From assembly GCA_008921705.1 (NCBI GenBank), contig VFFE01007128.1, positions 3,399,394 through 3,463,393 on the forward strand: a stretch of 64,000 bases of DNA, written 5' to 3'. Under the pieces are notes generated by a model that did no database searches, was not told the DNA's origin, and worked only from the letters and a program-made list of their open reading frames with translations. Positions 1 through 14,154 of the stretch are shown one piece after another; within the stretch, counting starts at the first letter, position 1; the number at the start of each line of letters is the position of its first letter. The position numbers and the translations under genes were made by a program. This DNA comes from Burhinus oedicnemus (Eukaryota > Chordata > Aves > Charadriiformes > Burhinidae).

Positions 1-846
1 GTACACAAAAAAAAAATAATAATCAGCAGTCCATTAACTGAATTCCCTAGCTATTTTTCATTTTTACTAGCCTATATAATTGTTATCTGAGTATAATTTT
101 TACTATTTTAAAACATTTTGTTAAATTCAGAATATGGAAATCTGGAACGCTTTACTGAGTGCATTTTTGATCAATTTATTTTTTTGCCAAGTAATGAGAA
201 AATGTATAATAAAAAGTGCTACAGTGCTCAGAAATCTGTTTACAGCTTCTCCCAATAGTAGGAATACCTCATACGAAACACCTAAATGAACATATCTTAA
301 AACATTTATGGAAAAAAGTGTTATCGGGTATTTCTGAGGATGGTGGGAGATGCAGTGGTTGGGTTTTTTTTCAGCAACCTTACACAGGTCTGACACAAAT
401 AAAACATCTTTAATACTTCAGTGAACCTCACTAACATTTCCTTTTGCATTTAATTGTATAAAGTCTACCTGACTGCTTGCTAGGAAGGACGTCTGTATGC
501 ATCACGATTTCTTTTCAGGACACAAATTGAAAACCGTGACCTAAGAACTTCGAGAAACAAATGGAAATGAATGAGAAAACTGACCTTGCGACTCTGTTCC
601 TTTTTGTCATCCACCAGTACAGGAAGAATTGCATAGAAATAGCCACAATTTCTGTTATTGCTGAACTCTGTAGGAGGAACAACAATATTACAATGACAAA
701 AGGAAAAGCCTCCTGGAGCACACACCACAGCAGATCAGCTGCGATTCTCCTGCGCTATGAGGAAGCGGGCAGTGACAGCAAGTCTCAGGTGGCACCAAAG
801 CCCCAGAAAGGGCCAACCACCTCTGGCCAAATGAGCATGGACCAAG
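1..846. other. Intergenic sequence, nothing recognised
   Basis: AT-rich flank before the first CR1 fragment. The 122-codon plus-strand open frame at 561-929 ends inside the CR1 tail and is not a gene. Confidence 0.7.
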
Positions 847-1003
847 TGGATCCCAGAGAGGTGGTGGAGTCTCAGACTCTGGAGACATTCCAAACTCGCC
901 TGGATGCCATCCTGTGCAACCTGCTGTAGGTGACCCTGCTCTGGAAGGGGGGTTGGACTAGATGATCTCCAGAGGTCTCTTCCAACCCCTGTGATTCTGT
1001 GAT
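847..1003 (+). mobile_element. CR1 LINE 3'-end fragment (older subfamily with attctgtgat tail)
   Basis: About 157 bp resembling the CR1 3' region: a piece read as EVVESQTLETFQTRLDAILC followed by ggttggactagatgatctcc, a tccaacccc motif and the tail gattctgtgat. The gattctgtga tail differs from the gattctatga tail of the two intronic copies, suggesting another subfamily. It is immobile and flanked by unrecognised AT-rich sequence. The 5' edge is approximate. Confidence 0.88.
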
Positions 1004-4000
1004 CCATACCTTACCTTGCTAACGGTACAAAAGGGATTTGTTAGACTGTGTCAAGAAAGGGCAAGGATGGCACTGTGCATTGGAGCTCTGAGTTCTTTGG
1101 TACCATCCTACTGTGAAGGAACCATTTTAGAAGTAGAGCAAATATAGTGTTTGGAGCCAGCTGGGAAAAGAAAAAACAGAGGAAGGATGTGTATTTCTTT
1201 TTTTTATTTTTAAATCCGAAAACTACTTTGATGTTTACCATGTCTTCATTTTCAAGTGCCATAAACACTGAAATAAAAAATGCCTCTTATTATAAACTGT
1301 TTCTATGTGCTTCTCTAAGACCTCCGGATCATAAACACAAACAAATTCAAACTGCCTGATAATCATAATGACTCTAGATCCGGACACTCTGGAGTGTCTT
1401 GGAGACTGAATATTGTTTGCTTCCTGACAATAAGGTATTAAAACCAACTTTGGAGTATACAAAATTGATTTAATTATTTCTTGGATGCATGAATTTGGAA
1501 AAAAAATCTGAGAAATAATTTGATAGAAAATGGACCTTTTGATTTCACACAAAAAGCAGTAGGAATACTATTGTTCATATCACTGTATATCAGCAACTTG
1601 GAAAGTCAGTATGACCAAATGAAAATACAGTGATGTTCTCTGCAGCTTTATTCCATCAGAAATACTGGCTCTGAACACCAGGTGCCTCTAGATGTGTAAC
1701 TCTGGTGGTTTATGGGATTTTTCACCTAATTTCTCCAAGTCGTTATGTCTCCAAATGGTTAAATCAAGCAGGAAAATTAAAGAATGAAAAATATACCAAG
1801 AACTAATCTTCCATATGCAACAAGAAGGCAAAGCAGGAATACTTATCTAGAATAAATAAATAAGAATGAACTGGAAATATTTGAGTGACCTCATTATTGA
1901 AAATATTGTTTATATATTTTGGTCCTTCATTATTATTATATGCAGGATTTTCCCCTTTCACACTCCTGATGAACCACTCCTTGTATTTTTTCTGGCAGTG
2001 CAAAGGATTTAATAGTACTCAAAGTGCTTGGAGCCATACTGTGGTCTAATAGAAAAAAGGAAATCTGTGCTAGGGAAGAAACTCACAGCCTTCCCTCCCA
2101 CACCCCTGTTGCTCATGCCAGCAATGCCCCAGTGGACTGGAATTTCCTTTTCTTGTGGCAGCTAGCCCAGAGCTCAGTCCTCCAGCCTTGGGACCCCGGG
2201 ACATTCCTGTGTCATCTGCTGAAGTCTGGCTCTTGCAGAAAGAGCCGATGTTGCAGCCCTCTTCCCAAGAAGTCCTGTTTCTCTGGTAGCCTTATGAGCT
2301 TATGCCCTCCCTGTTCCACGGGAAATAAGACCAGAGGAGACTTCCGTCTAATCAGGTCCGCTCCTTTGCTCTTGCATCTTAGTGAGCTCTGCCATAATGA
2401 CAACTAACCTCAATTCAGAGGTGATCAGTCCAAGCAGTTAGTGTTTCTAATGGGGATATCAGAGTAGATATAGAACTGGTTCAGGAAACTTAAAGATCCA
2501 TTCTGATGGGTTAGGGCTTACTCCAGGGTCTTACGCTCCTGCCCAGAGAAGACTAAACACTGTCATTGATGGATTTGGAAGCAGGACTGCATTTACATAT
2601 TCCGCTTATCTCAGTGTTAAAATTCTGGTCAGTTCTACTGGTAGCAGAGACGCAACTGAACCTGTGAGAAAATGAACTGGGCCCTGCTAAGTTAGGAGCA
2701 CGGTAACGGTTATGTGTCAACCCGGATAGTTTGTATTTTTCCTGAAAATAAATTTGACTTGTTTGTTACCCTCATCTGTTTGCAAATGGCACATGCTGTC
2801 AAAGTATCGACTGCAGTTGTTCCAACATACGGATTGGCTTTAAGGGAAAGAAGGTTTTCTGCACACGAACTCCAAAGCAAGAGTGGGCAGAAAGGATCAA
2901 TGTACATTTGCAATTTGTGAGCAGTTTTCAATCAGCTTAATTTAGGTTGTCCCTGGACAATGTAGATGAACACTTAAAGCTATCCTATTAAGATTAGGCT
3001 AATTACATTAATTTTGAGCTACAGATACTGGGTTTTAATAGTAGAATATTGATGTGCAAGAAAGTAAAAGTGACCATTTGGATTTAATTTTTATTCCAGA
3101 TCTGATCTTTGCAACATGGTGCCTAAGCAAAGTCCCCAGATTCCCATCTATCTTCTGCTCCCTCCTTACTCTTATCATAACAAAAGATTCCAATTGTGAA
3201 CAGTTTGAGGACTGAGTTGCTTATCACCACAGGTTTGTAACCAGGGCTTTAAAAAAATGCTAAAACAAACAACACAGAGCTCACACAGAAAAATAGATCA
3301 CTTGAAAATATGAAGTGGAATGGCAGGAAAATGTAAGTGCAAGGCCCCTAACTTATCTGCTAAGTCACAAAGAATTAAAAGTGTATTTGGCAAGCTATTA
3401 TTGTTAGTCCCTTAAGTGCACTGGAGGTATGTAGTTATGCCTGCAGGCCAATGGACATAAACAAAGGACTTAATTCTCTTCCCAGTTTCCCTCTGCCTGA
3501 TTTACTGAAGTGATACAGCAGCTTCTGCAACACCAGCATGAGCTCCAACAATAATGATGTGGTTTATTAAGCATAATGACAAAGTCTTAAGATATTTAGG
3601 CCCAAAACTCAGATTTTCTTGTGGATTTCTAAAGGTCAATTTTTGAAAAATAAAGTACTTCATGAAACATTTTTTTGAATTGAATGGTTAAAGGATGACT
3701 TGCAGCCAGGCACTTCCTGCTACATTTGGAACTAAGAATTGCTTTATCATGTAGGTAGCATAGAGTGTCTACAAAGCTATGGGAAAATAAAAGGAATGAG
3801 GCTGGTGGAGTCATCAGCAGTGACCACCTTGCTCAGTGCTTCCAGTCCCTCGCCTCTCAGGAGGGCACAGGTGAGAACAAGCTACAGCGGTCATCCTTGA
3901 ATTCAAACTGCTACACTCACCTATTGCATCTGGAATGGCTGTCCCAAATAAACATTACACATACAGAGTTAAATATTTTAGATTTGCACCTAACTTCTTC

Positions 4001-7000
4001 AAGACACAGAGAGAGAGGAGGCATTTTGGCACCCGTAGCAGAATGCAACCCTCCTGCCTTCAGGGAGGAAGGACCACGCTCCAAAAGGGGCAAACGCTGA
4101 TCAACAAATTTTGCATTTGTTAATTCTTTTCGTCTCAGAGGTTTTTCCAGTCTGTTTTTTCCCATGCTGAACACCAGGCAGTTCAGTAATGTTTCTATTT
4201 GAGAAAGAAAGTGCTTCAGAGACTGATGTGGTTTGCTAGACATTGTACACAAACCAGAGCGTCTTCTGTCTGAGGATTTTCAAAGTAAGTACCAGATTCC
4301 TGCTCACCACCGTGGATGCCTTACAGTGCCCAAGTGGCAGCATCTGAAAGAAAATGTGAGTTACTATAGGACATTTTCCCACCGCTGTGCAAATATTACG
4401 CTGCAGTGACAGAGCTTTCTATAATCAGTGCAATAGTCTGTAATATCAGCTATCGCGGAATATAACCTGCCTGTGTAACTCACTGCTGCAGCGGCAGAAA
4501 CAGTTTGGTTTCAACCAGTTCATTTAGAATATTGATCCCAAAATAAAAGGCTGATGCTTTAAAGCCTTCTTACTGTAACTCTTTCAAAACATTTCAATGA
4601 ACTTTTTGTAGCACTAAATTTGTGTCCCATATATTTAGCATATTACGCAGGTTCTGAAATTGCTAAATTAGGAAGTTTGAGAGCACCGTGGTCTCTATTT
4701 GCTACCTAAGTGCTAATTTTTCACCACAATAAAGAATCTGTGCCTTGACTCTACTTTGTTTTGCGTTATTAAGTGATCAGTTATTCTGTGTTCCACAGAA
4801 GCCACTTAAACATTATGGGCTTGACGGCTGTAGATGCTGCTAGATGAAAACCAGCAGATGTCCACAAACATCCTTTTTACTGTCATGGAAACAGTGATGG
4901 AGCAACTTGCATAGCCACAGCGTCACTGAACTTGTGCGTCAACACAAGCAACAAAAAGTATGGACTGGGCAAGGAGCGATGGGAATAAATGTATCTTTAA
5001 TACTGCCACAACAGTTTCCATCCAGTCCAAAGCTTTATGCAAGAGCGAGGATATCATTTTCAGTGCACAACAGGTTATGTTACAGACAAGTGTTTTCTGT
5101 TCAATGGCAATATAGAGGCTTTTTGGGTAGCAAGGATTTTCTTCCACATTTAGGAAGGGTTTTTTGATACTGCAGTAATAAGGAGGTGGGAGACTGAGAA
5201 AACTAGATTATCATGGGATGGTAGCCAGGTACGTTTTGATAGCAGGGGATGCTGCCCACTGCAAGGCTGGTTGCAAACCCTTTGCACTAGCTAGCACCAC
5301 CATTACAGCCACATCAGCAAAACAGTGTTTTGCACTAAACGGACTTAACTGCTCTTAACCTAGACTGAAAACAAAAAGACCCCTTAAAGATAAACGGAGC
5401 AACATGAGACACGATGCAGACCTCTTGACACTTGAACCCTTCAAGACCTAGATCTCTCTGTTTTGCCACTGAAGCTCCCTCCGATGAGGCGATAAGCAGC
5501 AAACCACGCGTGGAAGCCAGACGCAAGTCACAGCAAAGTAATAATGCACAGTCATCAAAGATCACAGAGCAATTTCTAAAGACAAAACTACCCAAAATCT
5601 GTCTTTTCTTGCAGCCTCACCAGCTTCACTGGTAGTCAGCAAGTGAAATTCAACTTTACAGCTCTAAATAGATTTCTGTATATGAACAGTGAAAGGAGTT
5701 TACAGGCATCATCACCTGCAATTCTCTAGTCTACTCTTGGTGTATAGATCCTTATGGTTAATAAGGTAAAAATTTTACTTACAAGGAATTTGTTTCCATC
5801 AAGGGATAAATCATGGACAACTTCTTTGTAACAAACAAGGAAAAAAAAAAGATGAGAGTGGTTTGAAATATTAGCAAGTTAATGATGTTTTAATACATTT
5901 TTTAAAGTTATACTTGCAGATAATTAAAATAAGCACGGATGTTTATATACTTAGATATAGATCTAGCTGACAACATTATAGTCATAGATAACAGTGTCAG
6001 AAAATCCTGTGTTTCAAATGAAGAAAATCTGGAAAAGTGGCACTCAGTTGTGCTTTTTATTCATCTATAAAAGAGATTTTGAAATTCTGTTCAATTTTTT
6101 CTTTTTCTTTTTTTCCAAAGCCAAGGTTATCCTGACTTTTCTGGTTTTTTATGTGTTTGTCCTTAGATAACCTTGAGGAGAGTGAAGGAAGTCAGAATAC
6201 CTAAAGGAGTTTTTTTGGACAACAACTATTTTTTCACAGCTGTATCAAGAATGGTCATCTTTTAAGACTTCTGAATTTCCTTTGCCTGTAATACTAAAGG
6301 CTTCATCCAGGAGAAATATTTATGGGTAAAATTACCACAAGTTTCTCATCAAATACATATATGAAAGTCAAATAATACAAATAGTTTCTAGAAACTTTGT
6401 TCAAGAGAATGACTACTTAATAGCTTAGCAAAAATAAAAACTTTATCAAACATGAGATACAAAACTTGTCATCTAGGTAGCAAAGCAACAGATGGCAGAA
6501 AACATTGCAAAACATTTGAAAACAAGTCTCCATTGTGGTTTGTCAAAGGACGTACTTCACTCTGCATTCTGAAACAGAAATTAGGACCCTTTTACTCATT
6601 TACTCAGCTAGTGCTGACTACATTCAGATTACACATGACCGTAAGCAACATGATCAGAGGAATAGGAGGAAATTTCCTTATTCTCTTGGCTAAGCGAAAA
6701 GTCCTAAATATGTAAAAGCAAGCTATCCACTTTAAAATTTTACTTTATAGCCTTAATGACTGTAAAGTAGGACTGAAGAAAGATTATGTGGTTTTTTTGT
6801 AGGATTTTTTGCTCTTTAAAGAGTTACAAAGAGAAATATCAGCAATACCTATTTTTCGATTTTCAGCATCGAGGTATCACAGATGACTACTACAACTCCA
6901 AATCCTGTGCTCTGAATGCACAGACACAGAAGAAATTATTCCATTCTTGATTTCTGATAGAAAATGGTATTTAAAAAAAAAGTCACCCTGAATTGTTTTA

Positions 7001-10000
7001 ATCATTTGGTTAAAATTCTCATTTGTTCTTAATGACTAAAAGTTTGTTTCCTGGTATCTCTGAAGTCAATAATGCATTAGTTCTCTAATTAAAGCAAGCA
7101 GCAGTAAAAGAGGGGGCAGGAAAGAAACTCTAAGAGAAAGAACTAACAAAACCATCTTTCTTAAGCTTTAGAAATCATTAATATAGGAAGGTTTATAGTT
7201 TACCTTTAAGTGAAGCCAGTCTAGCTTTTACTGAGAATATAAACTGTATGTCTTCCTTTTCCAATGTAGACATATCCTCCTTATTTTGTACCAAAATCCT
7301 TCTTAGGCTTCAATATACATTAAAGTTAAACTAAGGCATCAAAAGCAAACAAGTCTGATAACTTAAAATTCTGTGCAGGTGTTTTTCCAGTAATGAATAA
7401 TTAAGTATTTTGATTAATCCCTACTCCTGAAGCCAATGGGGGTTTTATCATTAGTTTTAATTATAATAAGCACACATCTGAAATTTTTAAACACATTAAA
7501 TAAAGATGTTTTAATAAAAAGACTGGATATTTAAGAGCATATTTTATGTGGATTTCTAAAATGGAATTTTTACACTTAGAATAAATGATGGAAAAAGGCT
7601 GGTTACTCTCCCAGCTTTGCATACCTACCAATTCGAATTGCTTTCTAAGTATTTCGGCATTAAAATATTACAGACTCTGAATATAATGGCTTACATCTGT
7701 TTCTTTTGGGCTCTTGCATCTCCAGCTACGAGTTAGAGCACGAGGACACAAAGCACAGGAGGAAGGGAAAGCCACTCCCATGGGTCACGCAGGACTGTGA
7801 GCAGTTCTCCTTACATACCACTCCTATGTATAGAGCCAGACAAACCCCAGAGGGTGGAACAGGCTTATACGTGTGCTCAGACAGGTCCATGAGCACCACC
7901 AGGACAGGCTTGGTTTGTGCTGGTTTGGGTCTTGCCCTTGGGAAGAGAAGGTGGTGCCTGGCAGCTGGGGCACAGCCTGGGGCTGGATGTGGGCTCCGTG
8001 CTGCGGTGCACAGCTTGGAGCCCCAGGAACGTCCCTCTCCCTCTCACATCAGACAACATGCAAATAATGAGAAAGAATGGAGCGATCAGGTTAGAGGAGA
8101 GGTAAAAGAAGCATAAACCTTGTGTGCTTAGGAAGCCAGGCTAACTGGAAAAAAAAATAAAATAAAAAAAGATACCTCTGGTGGATTAAATTCCCTATCT
8201 ATCCTCATGCCATTGAGCTGAGATGTGTCAGCAGGAGATGTAAGTGATATCAGAATTTACCTTGGAGGACAACATTATCTGGCTATCACTTTCAGAAACA
8301 TCTTTCTAAAAGATGAGCCTAGACTCAAAGGTTTTTTAACCTGGGAATTAAAGAAATGAAAGGAATTATTCCTCAAAGGAAGCCACCCATGTAGTTAATT
8401 AGCAATGAGCCCTACCATGACAGGGTGCTTTTTCATAATTTTACTTTCACTGAACTCAAATGAATTGTATATTAGCTTTTAAGAATGCTTTGAAATGAAG
8501 ATTTTTGGACTTAATATAAGCAGGCATAAAAGAATGTAAAGGGGGTTAAAAGTTCAGGAAGCTACTTGAGACAAATAATTGCATAAAATGTGTCAGTACA
8601 TTCTCGAGGAGGAGAAAAAGCAATGGTCGTTTATGAATGTTTAATGATTTTACTCTGGGATCAGCAAAGGCTTAATCAAAGTGGGATGCATACTTAGCCT
8701 GATCAAATAACGCATGAAGATTCACGCATTCTTTCTGAATACTAATGTGGCATTATACTTGGACTTTTAAGTAATCAACATTTGAAAAATGTCAGAAGAC
8801 CTCCAGAGCACATGGAAGAAATAAATGATTCAGTTAAACATTTTAAATTTCATGTCTTAAACATGGATATTATACTTATTACTGAAATTAAAGTGTCTAC
8901 TAAACATCTTTTCAAGCAGAGTCAGAAATGCTGAATGTCATTTGGCAGAAAGGTGTCTGAACATTCTCTTTAGCATCTGAAGCTATTTATCTTCTCTTCA
9001 CCAGAGTACAGCAGGCAATAGTAACATGTGCATAGCAATGTTGAAAGTTAGGAAACTCCACCCTTCAGTGTTATGGCGAGACTGCTATATTTACCGTACA
9101 TCCAGCTCGCATCCCCTCAAATTTTTCCGTCAGCGGGAAAGGCTTCTATTTCATTTTTACATGGAATCTGCAATACACGTATACATATACATACGTATAG
9201 ATCAATAGAGCAAGTCACAAAACAGGCCCACAAAATCAGATATGTGCATTTAGGTGTCCATAATATCACAAATAAATATTTTTTAATCTGTTGAAAAACC
9301 CTTCTACCTGAAACTCTTTGGGTTATATTCAGAATAATTGAAATCTGAGTTGACGTTGCAGGTTTACCCACTGATGCATTCTGTCTAACCAAAATAATAT
9401 TTTCAGGTGGTTTAGAGTTTTTTCTGAGGGGAGAGCAAATTTAATATTAAGTTAAAAGTTTTCGAAGGTTTTGCTTAGTTGTACTTGTGCACAACATGTA
9501 AGTCTGTGCATCTCTTTTCCCTATTCATGCCACGAGGAGTTTCATTGAGGGACACTGAGGTTCCTCTGAGTCTTTCCTGTCTCCAATGCCATGAGCCTGT
9601 ATGCAGACACACACTAAATGCTTGCAGTTTCTGCTAACACAAGGATCTTGTTTGCTCCAAAAAGATGTGAAAATGGTTAAGTATTTTACGGGAACAAAAG
9701 GAATTGGCAGGAAAAGTATGCTGCTGGTTTGGTTTTGTAAGCCTTTTTTTCTTTTTCAATACTTAGTAACATTGATCAGAAAGCAAAGTAAATTACATCT
9801 AACTCCAAATACGACCTAACAGTTCATTAGGTTTTGTAGTGAATTAAGGCTACAGCTACAACAAACAAGATTTTGACTTATCTCTGTTAAATTAGCCGTT
9901 TTCCAAAGATGCCCTGGTATAAGTGCTTCTGCATCCCTGGGCTTTACTTTTATAATTTGCACTGTTATTAGATATGTGTACACACATTGCCTAAACCTGA

Positions 10001-12763
10001 AGTAGGAATGATCATGAAATCACCGCAGTAGTAACATCACTCACCCGTGATGTGCAAAACTCCCTGTAACAGCTCTTCATATCCGAAGGAGATGGCTTAA
10101 TCAGTTGTACGGAAGTTCAGTGGTAGTCAATGATCACTAGTCAGACTCTTACTGTCAAGACACAAGGTCCATACAGAGAAAGTCAAGGATATTTAACAGC
10201 AGGCAGTACAGTCTAGCCACCACATGCATTTATTTTAATAAGAGAGAGGGGCTTGATCTTAAGGTGCCCAATGCAGAAATTCACATTATGTAAAGTTGAC
10301 ATAATGTACATCTCCCACAAAAGCATATTTAATATTTTAATATTTATTTAAATTATACATACAGGAAAAAGCCTAGCATCCCATTGTAAAAGAAATAATG
10401 GATCGAGCTATGTAATTATTTTTAATGAGTCAGGTTTGTGCAGTTAACTTTAGGGGCTGAAGAGCTGGGTGGATAAATTACTTACGAAAGCGGGTACTGC
10501 TCATATGATTTTACTGTAGTAAGACTACCCAAAACCTATTCCTTGCTAAATATATGCCACATAAATCCATTGGAAGATAGCAAGCAGAGAGAACTCAGTG
10601 AATGTACGAAGACCAACAAAATGCACAGGACAAAGAACTGCTAATTCTTAAACTTTAGGAAATGGATGTTTATCCCTTGTCTACTTTAATAAAAAAACAC
10701 AATTAGTATTCCTTCTTGTATATACACTGAAATAATTTGTCTTTTTAGGAAGAAGATTACTAGGTTCCTGCCACTAACTAAAACTAATCTGCAGTACTTT
10801 TTGCTGTCTAGTACTACTATGAATTAGGTTTTTTGCCTATATCAAAATGTGTCATTAGAATTTTAAAATAAGTTCTTCCAATGTGCATTTAGAACTGCTA
10901 GTAATCCACGCGCTTTGCTTGTACTTTTCTAGGGTCTTTTAAAGTGTTTGCTGGAAATAATCCCACTGTTATGATAGTCAGAATACCTTGCTTTAACCGT
11001 TATAGCTGTGATGTAAAAAAAAGTGAACTAGCCATACCCAGGGAGAACTGGATCCAAACAGAATATTCTGACATTTATGTTGGTGGTATTTTCTTCTATG
11101 GCTTGATGAAATAGGTCTTGAAAGTATGAAAATCATCAGCACTCACAGCCAACTCTGGAAAATATTATGAGAGCTGTGTTGTTGAACTTCTCTTTTGCTC
11201 CTGGAGGTGGCCCTTTCAAAATACAGCTGAGCATCTTTGCCAATGCTCAGTGCCAGTGTTGGTATTGCTCATTCTGTGCATACACTGAGCTCATAGTTTC
11301 CACCACTGCTGACATTTGGCAGAAATTCGTTTTAGGAAGAAATAAAAGAGAAATCCTTATTTCAATGGATTATCTGAAAGAGCAGCTTTTCAAACAACAA
11401 AAAATCTAGCACAGCTTTCTAAAGTCAGGTGTTTCTGTTTACAGAGTTCCTAAGCAAAAAGGCTCCAGTCAGTTCAAATCAACAGCGTCTTGCCCCTACC
11501 AGGTTTTCAAGGATGCTGGGTTTGTGGGTTTGTGGTATTAGTTGTGTCTAGCCAAAAAGGATACTATAGCATATGGCCTTATGGATCCCTTATTCAATAA
11601 AGGAGTTTGGCACCAAAAATTTGATCCTGCAGTCAAGAACTGATTTCTGGTCACTGCTCCCAGTGGTCAGAGGAATATCCAAGGGAGACACAAACACCAG
11701 CTCTGAGGCTCAGCTCTTCAAGGCAGCATTGGACTATTGCTGGATCTAATGGTTCCTGACTCCAGTTTGACAACTGAGAGCACAGATTTCTCTATACTTG
11801 CTGGGCTTTCTGGCAATTCAATTAATAAATCCTCAAAAAACGTAGATAATCTGAAACTGTTAAAATAATAGTTGTTTTACTTCCTTTCCTTTATGGTATT
11901 TATTATTAAAATATCATTGTTTTCTCTCCTATCACTGCAGGTATTTTGAATTAATAAAGTAAAGCGAATATATAGGGCCATTTATACTTTATACATATAC
12001 TGCTTACCCAAAACGGGAACATCACACATTCTGTGTAGTTACTGTTTCCAGATAAATTGGCTCCTTGACTGTTCACTCTAAAATGTTTTCATAAGTTTTT
12101 TTATACAGAAGTGACATTTCTGCTCAAAATATCAGTAGAAACAACAAAATAAAAAGGTTGGTTTATTATCTGTGGCTCCCTACTGGAGGTTTTATTTTCT
12201 GTCACTGGACAAATGCTGTGTTTAGATCTTAAAATAGGTATCAATTATTAACAAAGATGGTGGAGAAAGAAAGCACAGTTTTTCATGACAAATTACACTA
12301 TAAGCAGAGTTCCATAGTCCTGCATGCTGCATTTTCGTTCTTCAGAGGACAAAGAGAAGAATGACTAATTCATCAATTTCAGTGCTGTTCCCTTGCTTTT
12401 TTTGAAAAGCACCTTGCTGTCTAAGACCACCCTTAATTTACCATCTTTTGAAGACAGAAAATGTAATGAAAACATCTGTCTGTGGTTTCTGCTAGCCTGT
12501 AATATTTAGCATCAGAGTAATAGTTATTCTCCACCCACTCATTAATCACATTCCTACTCCATGCATGCTCCTCTGCTCTTCTGACAGATTATATAAACTA
12601 CCTAAAATAGACACCTCTTCCTTTGCTTAAAGAGATTTCCACTATTGCAGAAGGGAATGAAAAAACTCTGAACTCTGTGAAGTTAAGATGTATAGTACTT
12701 TCTTTACACTGATGATCCAGAGCTTTAGACTTCAATTCCTTAGTGCTGTTAAGGATTTTAGAA
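1004..12763. other. Gene-poor flank downstream of PLOD2, no gene recognised
   Basis: About 11.8 kb of mostly AT-rich sequence. Open frames are all under 137 codons and give low-complexity or Cys/His/Phe-rich peptides typical of chance. A GC-richer patch lies at about 7728-8060. Stretches near 6990-7510 and 8340-8760 carry dense TAAT/ATTA-type motifs and have the look of conserved noncoding elements, but conservation cannot be judged here. No transposon recognised apart from A/T runs (e.g. 8150-8170). Confidence 0.7.
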
Positions 12764-12857
12764 GTCCTGGACTAGGACTAGTATGGCATACTAATCCTGG
12801 ACTAGGACGGCATACTAAGTCCTGGACTAGGACTAGTATGGCATACTAGTCCTGTAT
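12764..12857. repeat. Short tandem, palindromic repeat cluster
   Basis: Three imperfect 24-31-bp units built on tcctggactaggac, then tagtatggcatacta, start at 12764, 12795 and 12819; the middle unit lacks seven bases. Unit 3 and its neighbour form a perfect inverted repeat: AGGACTAGTATG (12829-12840), one base, then CATACTAGTCCT (12842-12853). The cluster abuts the left copy of the 181-bp duplication. Tandem growth by slippage at a hairpin is a likely origin. Confidence 0.85.
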
Positions 12858-13038
12858 GCCTAGTCCTGGCATACATACCAGGGGCCCAGAGGCCAAGGAA
12901 CTAATTGAAATCAGTGAATTTATACACAAACACACATACATGCATACAAAAACACATGCTTCACCTTGAAATGCATTATTTTTCAATGAAAAAATCCAAC
13001 CAAGCCAGAAAGTACTCACAGGTACTTGCTAGCTGCAA
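12858..13038 (+). repeat. 181-bp direct duplication, copy A
   Basis: Starts gcctagtcctggcatacata and ends ttgctagctgcaa. It aligns without gaps to 14155-14335 (constant offset 1297) with only two mismatches that I could find, about 99% identity. No open frame, TSD or known transposon ends. Confidence 0.95.
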
Positions 13039-14154
13039 CTCATCATGACATGCCGAGTGCCAAAATCCCACAGCAAGAGGTTTGTAGGAGCTACATAGCC
13101 AGCCACTTCAGGAGAAGTAGGGTATTTATACCCACCTGGGAGCTTCCCATCCTTTTCTCAATTAGATGAACATATTGTCTTTTACCTACATATGATACTC
13201 GGAACCAACTCAGGTTCACTCTGCCTGTGCCCCGGAGTGGTAGGACAAAAGCCAGCCCTGGTCTAAAAGCCACCTGCCAGCCATCTGACAGCCATCCATG
13301 GGCACAGAGCCCACACCAATATACTTGCTTCTCTGCAGGACTTACTAACTCAGAAGTGGTGCCACGCTAACATGGTGCTGTAGCTGTCTGCTGGCTCAGA
13401 GCACCACCAGGGTGGGCTAGTTTCTGCCACGTACCATGTCACCATGCCCATCTAAGGAACAGGCTCACTGGTCTGTGAAGCACAGCTAGATCGTGCAAAG
13501 ATTTACGAGACAGAGCTGAACAACACCAGTCTCTGTGTTGTCAAAAATTAATGGCAATTTCCCTTTCGTTTCAGTAGAGTCTGTGCTTTTTAGCTGCACA
13601 AACTCTGCTGGTTAACCTCACTGCTGCCACAAGGTTCTCTGTGGCCACGATGTGCAGCCTCCTACCGACTAGCCTGTCCTCCCAAGACTCCCGCAGCCCC
13701 GCTTTACAAAGCTCCCTTCATTTTCCCAGCCTGTCAAAGGTATATCTGAGGGTTTTGCCTGTAGTCACTCAGTACTTGTCCCAGGACGTTTTGTAGAGTC
13801 CCTGACTCCTCCCCCACAGTAGGAAGTCAGTGCTGGGGAATAAATTTCAGATCATTTATGAATGCTCAAGGGCTAGGAAGTTGGACATCTAAGGGATTAC
13901 ATATGAGGGTGCAGTGCACACTGAGCCCTTAATTTTTATGGAGGACAATTTGTGTGTGTTTGTGCGTGCAAGTGTGTCTTGAACAAAGTTTTCACTGAAT
14001 GAATTTGGAAACATGAGTTAATTTTTCTCATCCATTCATCTACTTCATTGACCTAGGCACAGACTGCATATCCTGAGTAAGACGATCACTACAGCTGTGT
14101 GGATTTCTGCCAGGCCTTAGTTACTCCTGAAGGTCTCAACAGCAGTGAATCATA
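13039..14154. other. Spacer between the two duplicate copies
   Basis: About 1.1 kb, somewhat richer in GC than the surroundings, with no recognised gene or repeat. A short GT-rich stretch is at 13950-13980. Confidence 0.7.

Noticed and set aside
561..929. 122-codon frame partly resembling a protein (EVVESQTLETFQTRLD)
   Set aside because: The recognisable part is the CR1 3' end, not a host gene.
7706..8116. 136-codon open frame starting MGSCISSYELE, with a myristoylation-like start
   Set aside because: It lies in a GC-rich patch where three other frames are also open, there is no family resemblance, and the start has no support.
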